Source of the DNA: a virus
Virus record (IMG/VR): IMGVR_UViG_3300047322_000637
Span: 1 to 59,346 of that record
Reading direction: 5' to 3' (one strand)
DNA: 59,346 nt
Shown: positions 49,260 through 57,072 of the stretch, one piece after another
Layout: every line of letters starts with the position of its first letter
Numbering within the stretch: position 1 is the stretch's first letter
Program-made: the position numbers and the translations under genes
The notes under the pieces: model-generated
What the model was told of the DNA's origin: nothing
Databases searched by the model: none
Seen by the model: only the letters and a program-made list of their open reading frames with translations

Positions 49260-49550
49260 ATGGCGAGACATCTTCAAAGCAAAAGCACCCAGATCCGCGC
49301 ATTCTCGATCATTGGATTCTTCCGCTGGTTCGCCGGCAAATGTAACCATCGATACATTCTGATCTCCAGCCAGGTCGTTGTCTGGCCCGAAGGCGTCTTC
49401 GCCCATGAGCCGGTCTTTACCGCGGTCCTTCGCAGATGCGAGCGCTGCGGCGAGCACGATTACTTCAGGCTGCTGGGCCAGCATGAAATCGGCGATCTCC
49501 TCCGGATGAATAGCACGATCGAGCAGCTCGAGGAAATGGCACAGCGATGA
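49260..49550 (+). CDS. Small protein with zinc-type cysteines
   Basis: 96 aa, AAGGGA upstream. CNHRYILISSQVVVWPEGVFAHEPVFTAVLRRCERCGEHDYF carries a C-x-H and CxxCG pair that could bind zinc. The C-terminus is a helix. ATGA overlap with the excisionase-like gene. The 136 bases before it (49124-49259) show no gene or clear signal. Confidence 0.65.
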   Translation: MARHLQSKSTQIRAFSIIGFFRWFAGKCNHRYILISSQVVVWPEGVFAHEPVFTAVLRRCERCGEHDYFRLLGQHEIGDLLRMNSTIEQLEEMAQR

Positions 49551-49807
49551 CTTTGCTTCTTACGATCCGCGAAGCAGCTACAGCTTGCCAGTGCTCGGTC
49601 GGCCATCTTCAAGCCGCGAAACGCGCCGGCGAGCTGCCCTTTGTCCGCCTGGGCAAAGTGCGCGGGATTCGCTTTCGAGCGGAAGATCTGAAGGAATGGA
49701 TCGCCGGGAAAATTGTAGGGACTGTGACGTCTCACAAGCAGGAACTGGCGAATCTAGCGAAAATAGACGCTCAGTTAAATCAGCGGGTTACGCCTCATGA
49801 TAGATAG
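49547..49807 (+). CDS. Excisionase-like DNA-binding protein (HTH_17)
   Basis: 86 aa. LLTIREAATACQCSVGHLQAAKRAGELPFVRLGKVRGIRFRAEDLKEWIAG is the winged-helix of excisionase/MerR-type proteins. It converges on the integrase gene, 52 bases away. Likely directs prophage excision, by family and position. Confidence 0.85.
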   Translation: MTLLLTIREAATACQCSVGHLQAAKRAGELPFVRLGKVRGIRFRAEDLKEWIAGKIVGTVTSHKQELANLAKIDAQLNQRVTPHDR

Positions 49808-49859
49808 CGCGCGTTGCGGTGATCATATTAACAGTTTGAGCATTAAGACGCCTCCTCAG

Positions 49860-50912
49860 TCACTTACGGGTAGGGGTTGGGGAAATTTCAGGGGCTGTTT
49901 CGCCGCGTCGGATCTTATCCAGTTCTTCCTTCCGCCTGGCCGCCAGGGCCAGATGTTCCGCGCGCAGATGAATGTAGCGTTGGGAGGTTTCGATCTTCGA
50001 GTGCCCCATCAGCTTCATGATATCAAAAGGGCTCGCTCCGCTTTCCGCCAATCCGGTTCCGTAGGTGTGCCGGAAGGAATAAAGAACAAATTCGGCCGGC
50101 CAGCCTTTCTCGATTCTCAGCTTCGTGTGAATGTTATCGAGGCTCTTTCGGCTGAAGTGCTTCCCTTTCCGGCCAGGGAACAGGAATTCGCTGTCCGGCC
50201 AAAGATCGCGAAGAAAGGCGATCGCCTCGCGGGCCCGTTCGGTCAAGGGCAATGCCCTGGCGCCGGTCTTGCCGCGCACGATGCACTGATCCGCGGTGAT
50301 TTCCGATTTCAGCAGGCTCAGGCATTCTTCCGGCCTCAATCCAAGATCCATGATCAAGATAGCCGCCGGCCGCAATGGGTAAGCCGAGGCGGCGTCGAGA
50401 TAGGCGCGCTCGAGCGCCGCATCCACGATGAAGGCCCGCTGATTTTCGCCTGGCAGCTGCCGGATCCGGGGCGCCCTGGGAATCAGTCCCCACTCGTTGG
50501 CCAGCCGCAGGGCCTTTCGCAAGGTGCGCAATTCACCGTTCAGCGTGGCGATCGCGACCTTCCGCCGGCCGCAATATTTCTCAATAGCTGCGGTGTCGAT
50601 TTCGGACAGGCGCAGATCTCTAAGATTCGAATCCACCAGGCGCTTCCCTTTTTCATCGTAAAACGCGGCCGTGCGGCGCTTTTGCGCATGCCGGTGCACG
50701 TAATCCCGGAACTGTCCTTCCATGAACGTTTGAAAGACTGGCGCGGCTTTCGGCTTCGCGATTCCGAACTTCGCCAGGGCGGCTTCGCTTTTAAGCGTGG
50801 CTTCCACGTCGCGCGCCTTATTCAGATTAGTCAGGCCGGTGGATCCCTGCTGGCGGATCCCATTTCGAACGAAATCGAAATACCAGATCTTCCCGCGTTT
50901 AAAGAGGCTCAT
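49860..50912 (-). CDS. int: Tyrosine-family site-specific integrase
   Basis: 350 aa from ATG 50912 (SLFKRGKIWYFDF); an upstream ATG 50927 adds five residues. The N-terminal 60 residues are the arm-binding AP2-like domain. Catalytic residues: R193 in LGLRPEE, K near 215 (GKTGA), R281 in YSFRHTYGT, H304 in MGHS and nucleophile Y313 in TSQRYIH. At the box II His position (three before R281) there is Tyr, a known variant. The attachment site is not evident next to it, and no tRNA gene is visible. Confidence 0.95.
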   Translation of the reverse strand: MSLFKRGKIWYFDFVRNGIRQQGSTGLTNLNKARDVEATLKSEAALAKFGIAKPKAAPVFQTFMEGQFRDYVHRHAQKRRTAAFYDEKGKRLVDSNLRDLRLSEIDTAAIEKYCGRRKVAIATLNGELRTLRKALRLANEWGLIPRAPRIRQLPGENQRAFIVDAALERAYLDAASAYPLRPAAILIMDLGLRPEECLSLLKSEITADQCIVRGKTGARALPLTERAREAIAFLRDLWPDSEFLFPGRKGKHFSRKSLDNIHTKLRIEKGWPAEFVLYSFRHTYGTGLAESGASPFDIMKLMGHSKIETSQRYIHLRAEHLALAARRKEELDKIRRGETAPEISPTPTRK

Positions 50913-50944
50913 AAGAACGCGAATCATACCAAAAAGGGGCGCGC

Positions 50945-51262
50945 ATGACCCAGAAGTCGCTTGTTTTCGATCTCCCTGAAGGTGAACGCCGAAAAGAGCA
51001 CGGCATTGATCTCGCGATCTCGAAGCGCTCGGCCGATCTGAAAATGGCCCGCGATATTGCGCGCCAGCTGGCCCGGCGGATCCCGGACGGCATCACCGCT
51101 GACGATGTTCAGCAGGCGCTGGCGATCCTCGGCTATGAACTTCTCGGTAATGCCGCCGGCGGAATCTTCCGCGGGAGGGAATGGGTCTTCACCGGACGCT
51201 GGCGAAAGAGTGCGCGCGTCACGAATCACGGGCATCAGAACAGAGTGTGGAGGCTTGCATAA
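50945..51262 (+). CDS. Conserved phage protein, winged-helix-like
   Basis: 105 aa. SADLKMARDIARQLARRIPDGITADDVQQALAILGYELLGNAAGGIFRGREWVFTGRWRKSARVTNHGHQNRVWRL follows a pattern known from phage early genes: a helical domain with ITADDV, then GNAAGxxFRG and a basic end. It diverges from the integrase with a gap of only 32 bases, which must hold promoters or read-through control. Probable DNA-binding role. Confidence 0.7.
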   Translation: MTQKSLVFDLPEGERRKEHGIDLAISKRSADLKMARDIARQLARRIPDGITADDVQQALAILGYELLGNAAGGIFRGREWVFTGRWRKSARVTNHGHQNRVWRLA

Positions 51263-51347
51263 GCATGCGGCCTAAAGAGCTTTCTGCATCAGCAGAATGG
51301 CCGAGTCGGACGGTTTCTCCGACAGTTGTGCATCTCTTAAATGTCTC

Positions 51348-51381
51348 GGGGCGGCGTCCCACAACCGCCGCCCCATTTTTT
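51348..51381 (+). terminator. Strong intrinsic terminator
   Basis: GGGGCGGCG (51348-51356) pairs with CGCCGCCCC (51366-51374) around a nine-base loop, followed by ATTTTTT. A small hairpin TCGGA/TCCGA lies just before it (51307-51321). It ends the short operon of 50945-51262, only nine bases before the next start. Confidence 0.85.
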
Positions 51382-51390
51382 AGGATTTGA

Positions 51391-51882
51391 ATGGAACTCC
51401 CAGCAACAGCGAACAATGTTGTTACCTGTATTTACACCGGGTCCAACGGCGAAGCCACAAAGCAACTGTATTCGGATCTGGAGAAACGCGGGCCGATCGG
51501 GATCGTCGCGATGAATCTTTTTCGCGCGCAGAAAGCATCGGCCAGGGCGAAGGTATACCGCGGCGGCCGGCCAGGTCACGGATCGTATCGATCGATGGCA
51601 TACGAGAAGAAATCCTGGTCAATGGCGAATCTCTGCGACGTGCTCGGTAAACATGCCGGCGCCCTGTACATTCGATACGGCTGGAAGCAGGATCCTGCGA
51701 CGGTCTTCGGCCAGGAGCCATCCTGGGTTCTATACATCGATCTGCCGGCCGGCCAGGTGAGCTTCCATTCCCCTACGCGCGGCCTCGGGCCGGCCTATCC
51801 AGGCGAATGGGATCTGCAGCACAAAAGCGAAGAGCGGATCCTGGACTTCTGCGCGCGCGTTCTGGAGGCGGCCCATGTCTAA
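51391..51882 (+). CDS. Conserved phage hypothetical protein
   Basis: 163 aa. YEKKSWSMANLCDVLGKHAGALYIRYGWKQDP and WVLYIDLPAGQVSFHSPTRGLGPAYPGEWD form a pattern seen in many phage early regions. The function is not known to me. Starts nine bases after the terminator hairpin, so its own promoter is not obvious. Overlaps the ASCH-like gene by eight bases. Confidence 0.75.
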   Translation: MELPATANNVVTCIYTGSNGEATKQLYSDLEKRGPIGIVAMNLFRAQKASARAKVYRGGRPGHGSYRSMAYEKKSWSMANLCDVLGKHAGALYIRYGWKQDPATVFGQEPSWVLYIDLPAGQVSFHSPTRGLGPAYPGEWDLQHKSEERILDFCARVLEAAHV

Positions 51883-52456
51883 AGAGCGGCCCATTCTGAT
51901 GCACGCGAGATCGATCAACGGGATCCTGGAAGGCCGGAAGACTCAGACGCGCCGAATCATGAAAGCGAAGCACGTCACAGCGGCGGGCATTCGCGGCATC
52001 CTGCACGGCACAGGGCCAGCCTTTGATCTTAACGAGTGCCCTTTCGGGCAGCCTAGCGATCGGCTCTGGGTGCGCGAGGCCTGGCGGACACGAGCAATAT
52101 TCGATGATCTGAAACCGAGCGAGGTTGTAAAGCGCGTCGGCAAGGATCTCCTGTATCTCGCCGATGGTCAGTTCCTGAATATTTCTGGCGTGCATGACGT
52201 GTTCGTTCCGGGCCGCTATCGCCATGGGCGATTTATGCCGCGCTGGGCCTGCCGGCTCGTTCTTGAAATCACGGATATCCGCGTTGAGCGAGTGCAGGAC
52301 ATCAGCGAAGAGGACGCCTATGCCGAAGGTATCCCGCGTCCTTCCATGGGATTCGATCAACTATTCGCGCGTCTCTGGGACGACACCAACGGCAGCGGGG
52401 CGTGGAGCCGTAACGATTGGGTGTGGTGCGTCTCATTTCGAAAGGTGGACGGATGA
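51875..52456 (+). CDS. ASCH/PUA-like phage protein
   Basis: 193 aa. ILMHARSINGILEGRKTQTRRIMK, then DRLWVREAWRT, GRFMPRWACRLVLEITDIRVERVQDISEEDAYAEGI and WVWCVSFRKV are the elements of the phage ASCH-like family, a PUA-type RNA-binding fold. Exact substrate unknown; family members are linked with RNA or modified nucleosides. ATGA overlap downstream. Confidence 0.8.
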   Translation: MSKERPILMHARSINGILEGRKTQTRRIMKAKHVTAAGIRGILHGTGPAFDLNECPFGQPSDRLWVREAWRTRAIFDDLKPSEVVKRVGKDLLYLADGQFLNISGVHDVFVPGRYRHGRFMPRWACRLVLEITDIRVERVQDISEEDAYAEGIPRPSMGFDQLFARLWDDTNGSGAWSRNDWVWCVSFRKVDG

Positions 52457-52674
52457 GAGCGATTCTAACGAGAAAACAACGAGAATCACTGGAACACTTC
52501 GGAGCCGACTGCGGGAACGCCTGCCTTGATCTTCCACAGCTTAAATGCCAGCGCGCTAAAAACCACCATGGCCTTCATATCGCAGTAGTTCGGAATAAGT
52601 CGAATAACGGCACGACAACCGCAAAATGGCCTCAACGGCCAACGATTCTCCCGGAGGAAATGACTGGTGCGTGA
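52453..52674 (+). CDS. Small zinc-type protein
   Basis: 73 aa, ATGA overlap. FGADCGNACLDLPQLKCQRAKNHHGLH contains C-x3-C-x7-C and His residues able to bind zinc. The remainder is polar. Coupled to the DUF1643 gene. Not recognised. Confidence 0.65.
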   Translation: MRAILTRKQRESLEHFGADCGNACLDLPQLKCQRAKNHHGLHIAVVRNKSNNGTTTAKWPQRPTILPEEMTGA

Positions 52675-53239
52675 GCTCGGCACGCCGGCGTCGGGCGCCA
52701 TCTTTTCCGACGACATGCTGTATCGCTTTCGCCTTTGGCGCTGCTGGAATCCCGGTCTGCCACGGGCCCTTTTCATCATGCTGAATCCGTCGACGGCGGA
52801 TGAATATTCAAACGATCCCACGATCGAACGCCAGCAGCGGCGCGTGATGTCCTGGGGCGTCAAGGATCTGTTCGGCAATCGCGGGAAAGAATTCGGATCG
52901 ATCGAAGTCGTCAACGCTTGCGCCTGGCGGTCAACAGATCCAGAGGCGCTTTACCGGGTCAAGGATCCAGTCGGCCCGCTCAACTGGAAGACTGTGCGGG
53001 AGTCCGCCCAGGCGGCGATTGACGGCGGCGGTGTCGCGATCTGCGGCTGGGGAACCCATCTCAAGCAGCTGAAGCCGGACTATGCCCTGGACGTACTTCT
53101 GATGATCGCGCTTAGGCCGTTGAACCTTTCAGCGCTGCAGTTAAATGACGACGCAACGCCGGCGCATCCACTCTACCTGCCATATGAACTCAAGCCGCGG
53201 CGCTGGCACGCCGGCGCGCTGCATGAGGAGGTTGTCTGA
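52667..53239 (+). CDS. DUF1643 family protein
   Basis: 190 aa, GTG start. YRFRLWRCWNPGLPRALFIMLNPSTADEYSNDPTIERQQRRVMSWG is the family signature, followed by IEVVNACAWRSTDPEALY and AICGWGTHLKQL. The family is common in phages and defence-rich regions, with unknown activity. The preceding small gene overlaps it by eight bases. Confidence 0.85.
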   Translation: MRELGTPASGAIFSDDMLYRFRLWRCWNPGLPRALFIMLNPSTADEYSNDPTIERQQRRVMSWGVKDLFGNRGKEFGSIEVVNACAWRSTDPEALYRVKDPVGPLNWKTVRESAQAAIDGGGVAICGWGTHLKQLKPDYALDVLLMIALRPLNLSALQLNDDATPAHPLYLPYELKPRRWHAGALHEEVV

Positions 53240-53261
53240 AAATCCAATCCAAGGAGGAAAA

Positions 53262-53285
53262 TGGCTAAAAATTTGAAAATTTAAA
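53262..53285 (+). other. Seven-codon mini-ORF with strong ribosome binding site
   Basis: AAGGAGG at 53251-53257 has ideal spacing to ATG 53262, which opens only MAKNLKI before TAA. It lies in the 138-base gap before the replication gene. It may be a leader peptide, or the start of a gene since lost or disrupted. No other gene is seen in 53240-53377. Confidence 0.4.
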
Positions 53286-53377
53286 AAATTGGAAACGCGG
53301 CCGGGGAACTTCTTTCTGGGAAACATCCAAGGGCACCTCGGCCGCAAAAACGCATTGCATGTGGGGGCAAAAGGTAA

Positions 53378-54269
53378 GTGAAGGAACGATCGGGGATGCC
53401 GTATGACGTGGTGGCCTATGAGGCGGACGAGAAAGCCATGCTTTTGAGCGCGGAAGAAGAGGGCTTCTTCCATCGGCTGCTCAGGCGCGCCTGGATGAAT
53501 GGATCGATACCGGAAGATCAGGACCAGCTGGCGGTCCTTGCTCGAGCTATTAGCAAAAATCAGTTCCGGCGGGCGTGGGAGTCGGTCCGGCATTTGTGGG
53601 TGCCGCATCCGACCGAAGGCGGCCGGCTGATCAATTTAAAGCAGGAATCGGAACGCGAATTCCTGGCCAATAAACAGGATCGCGAGGACAAATACCAGCA
53701 GGAACTTCACGATCGCCAATCACTTAAAGGGAAATTGAGCGCCGAGGCTCGCGCGCGAAGAAAGACAGAAGCAGGAAACGGGGTGCCAGCCGCGGTGCAG
53801 CCGGGATCCAACCAGGATTCAACCGCGGTTGGAACCGCCGTTCAGCCGGCCGGCAACCCCCTCTCCCAAACCCCCCCCAACCAAACCAAAAAGAGAAGAA
53901 AAGAAACCGGAAGACAAAAAACCGCCGGTCGATGACCGGCGTGTTCCTTTTCGGGATTTTATGTACGAAAAGCTCCGGGAGGTGGGGATCGAGCCAATGC
54001 CGACCGCCGGCGAATGGAAGCAGTTCGAAAAGTTCCTGGAGAAAACCCGCGTCAATCCGGCCTTCGGTATCGATCGGCTAAGGGAATACTTCAGGCGATA
54101 TGTTCACAGCGCGAACGCGTTCGATCGGAATCAGGGGCACCCGATCGGATTCTTTATCAGCAACATCAGCAAGTTTACGAGGAGCGATTATGGAACAGGC
54201 AACAATCAGCAGAGTGCGGCAGCAACTGGAAGCGGCAATGGCCCACGCCCCTATACGCCAAGACAGTGA
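53378..54269 (+). pseudogene. Replication initiator-like protein (DUF1376 N-terminus), split at a poly-C run
   Basis: The first frame, 53378-53935, begins PYDVVAYEADEKAMLLSAEEEGFFHRLLRRAWMNGSIPEDQDQLA, a DUF1376/DnaD-like start, followed by LWVPHPTEGGRLIN and a Pro/Gln-rich linker. The second frame, to 54269, holds DDRRVPFRDFMYEKLREVG and the C-terminal domain FGIDRLREYFRRYVHS, GHPIGFFISNISKFT, which in related proteins follows in the same chain. The switch occurs at eight C at 53871-53878: with seven C the frames join. Either an indel error or a slippery, possibly phase-variable tract. A helicase loader gene follows, as usual. Confidence 0.8.
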
Positions 54270-54870
54270 CGCCTGCGCTGAATGTGGCGGCCGGGGCTGG
54301 ATCCGCGACGACGAGGCCGGCGGCGTCCGGCGCTGTGAATGTCGGCGCCTGGCGATCATCGCGGGGAAACTGGGCGAGATACCGGAACGGTTCAGGCAGT
54401 GCACTTTTCAGAATTACGTTCCGGCCGATGCAAAGCAGAGCCAGGCGCATTGCAGGATCATGGGGAATTTCCTCGGCAGTTTCTATCTGCATGGCGATTA
54501 CGCGCGAGGCAAGACGCACCTGGCAACGGCCCAGTATCGAAAGCTGATCGATATCGAGCAGCCGTGCATGTTCTTGAGCATGGGCGAGCTCCTGGCCGAA
54601 TTGCGCAAGTCGGAAATGGACGCCGATTATTTCTGCCTTGTGCGGCAGCGGGCCAGGCACAGCGACCGATTCCACCTGTTCCTGGATGACATCGACAAAT
54701 TCAAGAGCACGGATTTCAAGACCGAGGTGCTGTTCGATCTTTTCGACACGATCTATAAGCGAAAGCTCGGCATCACGATCACTAGCAATTGCAGCCTGGC
54801 GGATCTGCGCGTGATCCACCCGTCGATCGTGCGCCGGATCGACGACACCTGCGCGGCAATCGAGGTTTAA
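54190..54870 (+). CDS. DnaC-like helicase loader ATPase
   Basis: 226 aa, ATG 54190 with GGAG upstream. An N-terminal zinc site CAECGGRGWI with CEC, then FQNYVPAD, Walker A GDYARGKT (102-109), Walker B HLFLDDIDK, sensor-like ITITSNCSL and the arginine-rich VRRIDD. The AAA+ fold and the adjacent initiator fit a loader that places the replicative helicase on phage DNA. The zinc motif before the ATPase is usual for phage forms. Confidence 0.85.
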   Translation: MEQATISRVRQQLEAAMAHAPIRQDSDACAECGGRGWIRDDEAGGVRRCECRRLAIIAGKLGEIPERFRQCTFQNYVPADAKQSQAHCRIMGNFLGSFYLHGDYARGKTHLATAQYRKLIDIEQPCMFLSMGELLAELRKSEMDADYFCLVRQRARHSDRFHLFLDDIDKFKSTDFKTEVLFDLFDTIYKRKLGITITSNCSLADLRVIHPSIVRRIDDTCAAIEV

Positions 54871-55200
54871 ATGAGATTTGATTATTTGAAGCCGTCGCAA
54901 GGTGAAGTCATTGATGGCCTGGAAGATCGCGAAAAAATTTACGCTTTGGAACAAGGCGAATATCTTCCCATCCGCACGCTCGCTGGCTATGAAGGCAAAA
55001 GCGCGATTTATCGTTGCGAACTCACAGCGGATCAACGCCAGATGATCGCCGAGGGCGCGGACATCTTGGTCGAGATTGTTCACTTCGGCGGACCGCTCGC
55101 ACCATCGCGGGTGATGCTTATCAACCAGCAGAATTTCGGTGAATGTGAATCCAAGGGACTATTCGCGCAGTGGCTGCTCGCCGCCATGGGGATCAAATGA
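54871..55200 (+). CDS. Hypothetical early protein
   Basis: 109 aa, starts immediately after the loader stop. Mixed alpha/beta (YLPIRTLAGYEGKSAIYRCELTADQRQMIAEGADILVEIVHFGGPLAPSRVMLI). Not recognised. In-line with replication genes and ATGA-coupled to the next. Confidence 0.65.
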   Translation: MRFDYLKPSQGEVIDGLEDREKIYALEQGEYLPIRTLAGYEGKSAIYRCELTADQRQMIAEGADILVEIVHFGGPLAPSRVMLINQQNFGECESKGLFAQWLLAAMGIK

Positions 55201-55367
55201 ACGGCGCCGATATCTGCCGGCAATGCCAGACAGAACTTATGAAGCGCCAGGTTCTGTTCGGCCGCGCGGGGGCGATCGAGATTGTCTGCTGTGAATGCCA
55301 GGCGTCGCGGATCGCTCTGAAATACAGCAACACCGGGAAGCCAGAAGAAAAGAAGGAATCGAAATAG
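55197..55367 (+). CDS. Small zinc-ribbon protein
   Basis: 56 aa, ATGA overlap. CRQCQTELMKRQVLFGRAGAIEIVCCEC has two CxxC-type pairs, a zinc ribbon, then a Lys/Glu-rich tail. Role unknown. Confidence 0.65.
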   Translation: MNGADICRQCQTELMKRQVLFGRAGAIEIVCCECQASRIALKYSNTGKPEEKKESK

Positions 55368-55553
55368 ATGGAAAAAGTACGTCTTGAAACGAGTGCCGGC
55401 AGCCTCGTTGGGTATGCGCTGATCCCGGTGATTACGCCACGCCCGGAAGTGCTGATTATTGACGGCGCGCGTGTTTTTAAGGCTGCGTGGACGGGCGCCA
55501 ACGCTTACAGCGAATGTTTCGCCTTTGTGGTTACGAAGTGGGTCGGCGAATGA
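55368..55553 (+). CDS. Small protein of unknown function
   Basis: 61 aa. Mostly beta (KVRLETSAGSLVGYALIPVITPRPEVLIIDGARVFK). It abuts the preceding gene and is ATGA-coupled to the DUF1064 nuclease. Not recognised. Confidence 0.6.
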   Translation: MEKVRLETSAGSLVGYALIPVITPRPEVLIIDGARVFKAAWTGANAYSECFAFVVTKWVGE

Positions 55554-55966
55554 AACTGCAGGACGAAATCGACAAGGCGCTGCACGGCCGGCGCCGCGGC
55601 GGCCGGATCCGTGTGTCGAAGAAAGAAGACCGCACGGCCGACGGCATCGTCTTTCACTCGAAGTACGAGATGAACGACTACTTGAAATTCAAATCGATGT
55701 TAAAGGGCGGGGCTATCAAGAAATACGAGCGCCAGGTGCATTATCCGCTGTTTGGCGCACAGCCACGCTGTGGCGGTGACGAATTCTCGAACCAGAACGA
55801 ATACTTCGCGGTGCAGGTATCTGAATACGTTGCAGATCACGTCGTCACCGAACTGGACGGCACGCTCCGCGTCTATGACAGCAAGGGCCATCAGACGGCC
55901 GAATACAAGCGGAGCAAGAAATGGTTCGAGGTCTGCTATCCGCATTTGAGGATTGTCGAAATATGA
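55550..55966 (+). CDS. DUF1064 nuclease-like protein
   Basis: 138 aa. DGIVFHSKYEMNDYLKFKSM, YERQVHYPLF, YVADHVVTELDGTLRVYDSKGHQTAEYKRSKKWFEVCYP is the DUF1064 signature, a restriction-nuclease-like fold (E, D, D-x-K core) proposed for phage Holliday junction or flap processing. ATGA couplings on both sides. Confidence 0.85.
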   Translation: MKLQDEIDKALHGRRRGGRIRVSKKEDRTADGIVFHSKYEMNDYLKFKSMLKGGAIKKYERQVHYPLFGAQPRCGGDEFSNQNEYFAVQVSEYVADHVVTELDGTLRVYDSKGHQTAEYKRSKKWFEVCYPHLRIVEI

Positions 55967-56151
55967 CAGGCATCCAGATGGTTCGGCCGCCCTGGCGGGA
56001 GGTTGTCGACCTATGGATCAATTCTGCGGACCCCTGCTCCTGTGGCCTTAAATACTGTGATGTTGATGAACTCGCGCGCCACTGGCAGGCCGGGCACTTC
56101 GACTATATGCCGGATCACAATTCGCACCTTGGAGCGACGGAAGGTGGGTAA
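55963..56151 (+). CDS. Small zinc-type protein
   Basis: 62 aa, ATGA overlap. CSCGLKYCDVDELARHWQAGHFDYMPDH looks like a C2H2-style finger (C-x4-C ... H-x4-H). Overlaps the next start. Unknown role. Confidence 0.6.
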   Translation: MTGIQMVRPPWREVVDLWINSADPCSCGLKYCDVDELARHWQAGHFDYMPDHNSHLGATEGG

Positions 56152-56368
56152 CGAGCTGCCGGCATGTCAGGCCGCCATTATCCAGGCGCTGCGGTTTCAT
56201 TTCCTGAAGCGGCCAAAGGAAATCGCGGTGCTGATGCAGATGAAATCCCAAAGGGTAAGCATGATCACGAATGACAGTTTGACGGTCCTGTCCTGGGTGG
56301 ACCGTCGCTATAAACAGGAAGCGATCGAGGCGGCAAAGCAGATCCTCGGGGAGATCACAGGCAAATGA
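56144..56368 (+). CDS. Small HTH-like protein
   Basis: 74 aa from GTG 56144. LPACQAAIIQALRFHFLKRPKEIAVLMQMKSQRVSMITNDSLTVLSWVDRRYKQEAIEAAKQIL looks like a helix-turn-helix domain (PKEIAVLMQMKSQRVSMI). ATGA overlap downstream. Possibly a regulator. Confidence 0.6.
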   Translation: MGNELPACQAAIIQALRFHFLKRPKEIAVLMQMKSQRVSMITNDSLTVLSWVDRRYKQEAIEAAKQILGEITGK

Positions 56369-56511
56369 ACGAGCCAAAATGCCCGAAATGCGGCCTGGTG
56401 ATGTGCGAGCAGTTTGACGAGCTTCCCAAAGGAATTGTGGTGCCGAACGGTTATCACGCTTGCTATCACTGCGGATTGATCTTCAGCCCGGAGCAGCTTA
56501 TTCTTTTTTGA
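56365..56511 (+). CDS. Tiny zinc-ribbon protein
   Basis: 48 aa, ATGA overlap. CPKCGLVM and CYHCGLIF are the two knuckles of a zinc ribbon. Ends at a TGA just before a promoter-like sequence. Small enough to be missed by standard gene callers. Confidence 0.7.
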   Translation: MNEPKCPKCGLVMCEQFDELPKGIVVPNGYHACYHCGLIFSPEQLILF

Positions 56512-56519
56512 CTTTAATG

Positions 56520-56548
56520 TTGACATGCGTAGCGGTGCGCATTAACGT
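56520..56548 (+). promoter_or_regulatory. Early promoter with inverted repeat in the spacer
   Basis: A perfect -35 TTGACA (56520-56525), 17-base spacer, weak -10 TAACGT (56543-56548). ATGCG (56525-56529) and CGCAT (56538-56542) form an inverted repeat covering the spacer, a typical operator position. AAGGGG and ATG 56573 follow. Confidence 0.5.
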
Positions 56549-56572
56549 GTCCTCATGAAAGGGGATAACGAA

Positions 56573-56866
56573 ATGAACGACGCAACGCTTAACGGATTCC
56601 GCCAGATCGCGGACGCGATGGGCTGCGGCCAGGATAAAACCTGGGCGATCGTAACGGAACAGACCACGACGAGCGGTGAGAAGAAGGCCTTTGTGAAGGC
56701 TTTCGGCTATACGCGCAAGGGCGCCGAGGGCGCGGCCATCTTCTACCAGGGCGGCCGAGCGGTTCGCGAGCAGGCGGTTCTCGCCGGCCACGCGGTGCAT
56801 TGCTATTGCGCCAGCCTGGCGGATGGATCCTGCGATTTCTGCACCGGAACCAGGAGGCCTCAATGA
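56573..56866 (+). CDS. Small early protein of unknown function
   Basis: 97 aa from ATG 56573, with AAGGGG nine bases upstream (better than ATG 56555). TLNGFRQIADAMGCGQDKTWAIVTEQTTTSGEKKAFVKAFGYTRKGAEGAAIFYQGGRAV looks like a small alpha/beta fold. C-terminal CYCASLADGSCDFC may bind zinc. First gene behind a promoter. Confidence 0.65.
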   Translation: MNDATLNGFRQIADAMGCGQDKTWAIVTEQTTTSGEKKAFVKAFGYTRKGAEGAAIFYQGGRAVREQAVLAGHAVHCYCASLADGSCDFCTGTRRPQ

Positions 56867-57072
56867 GAAGTAATGCACTCGCGCACCCGGAAGATTACGC
56901 CGTCGGTACGCCGTGGTTTGATTACGCTTTCCGGGCGTTTAATCCGGAGCGGAGGCTTGAAGACTTGATCGAATGGCAATGGGAGCGGTTCGCGACGCCT
57001 TACGCCAATGCAACAGCACGCACGCATATCGTTGCGTATTCCTTCGAATTTGGCATGGAGGGAATGAGATGA
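56863..57072 (+). CDS. Small protein of unknown function
   Basis: 69 aa, AGGAGG upstream and ATGA overlaps on both sides. PEDYAVGTPWFDYAFRAFNPERRLEDLIEWQWERFATPYANATARTHIVAYSFEFGMEGM. The pattern is of a compact helical domain. Not recognised. Confidence 0.65.
   Translation: MRSNALAHPEDYAVGTPWFDYAFRAFNPERRLEDLIEWQWERFATPYANATARTHIVAYSFEFGMEGMR

Noticed and set aside
49800-49870. Phage attachment site beside the integrase
   Set aside because: No tRNA fragment or repeated core could be found by eye. It would need comparison with host junctions.
49797-50948. 383-codon ORF on the + strand
   Set aside because: Antisense to the integrase, which has the full set of catalytic residues apart from the known Tyr variant.
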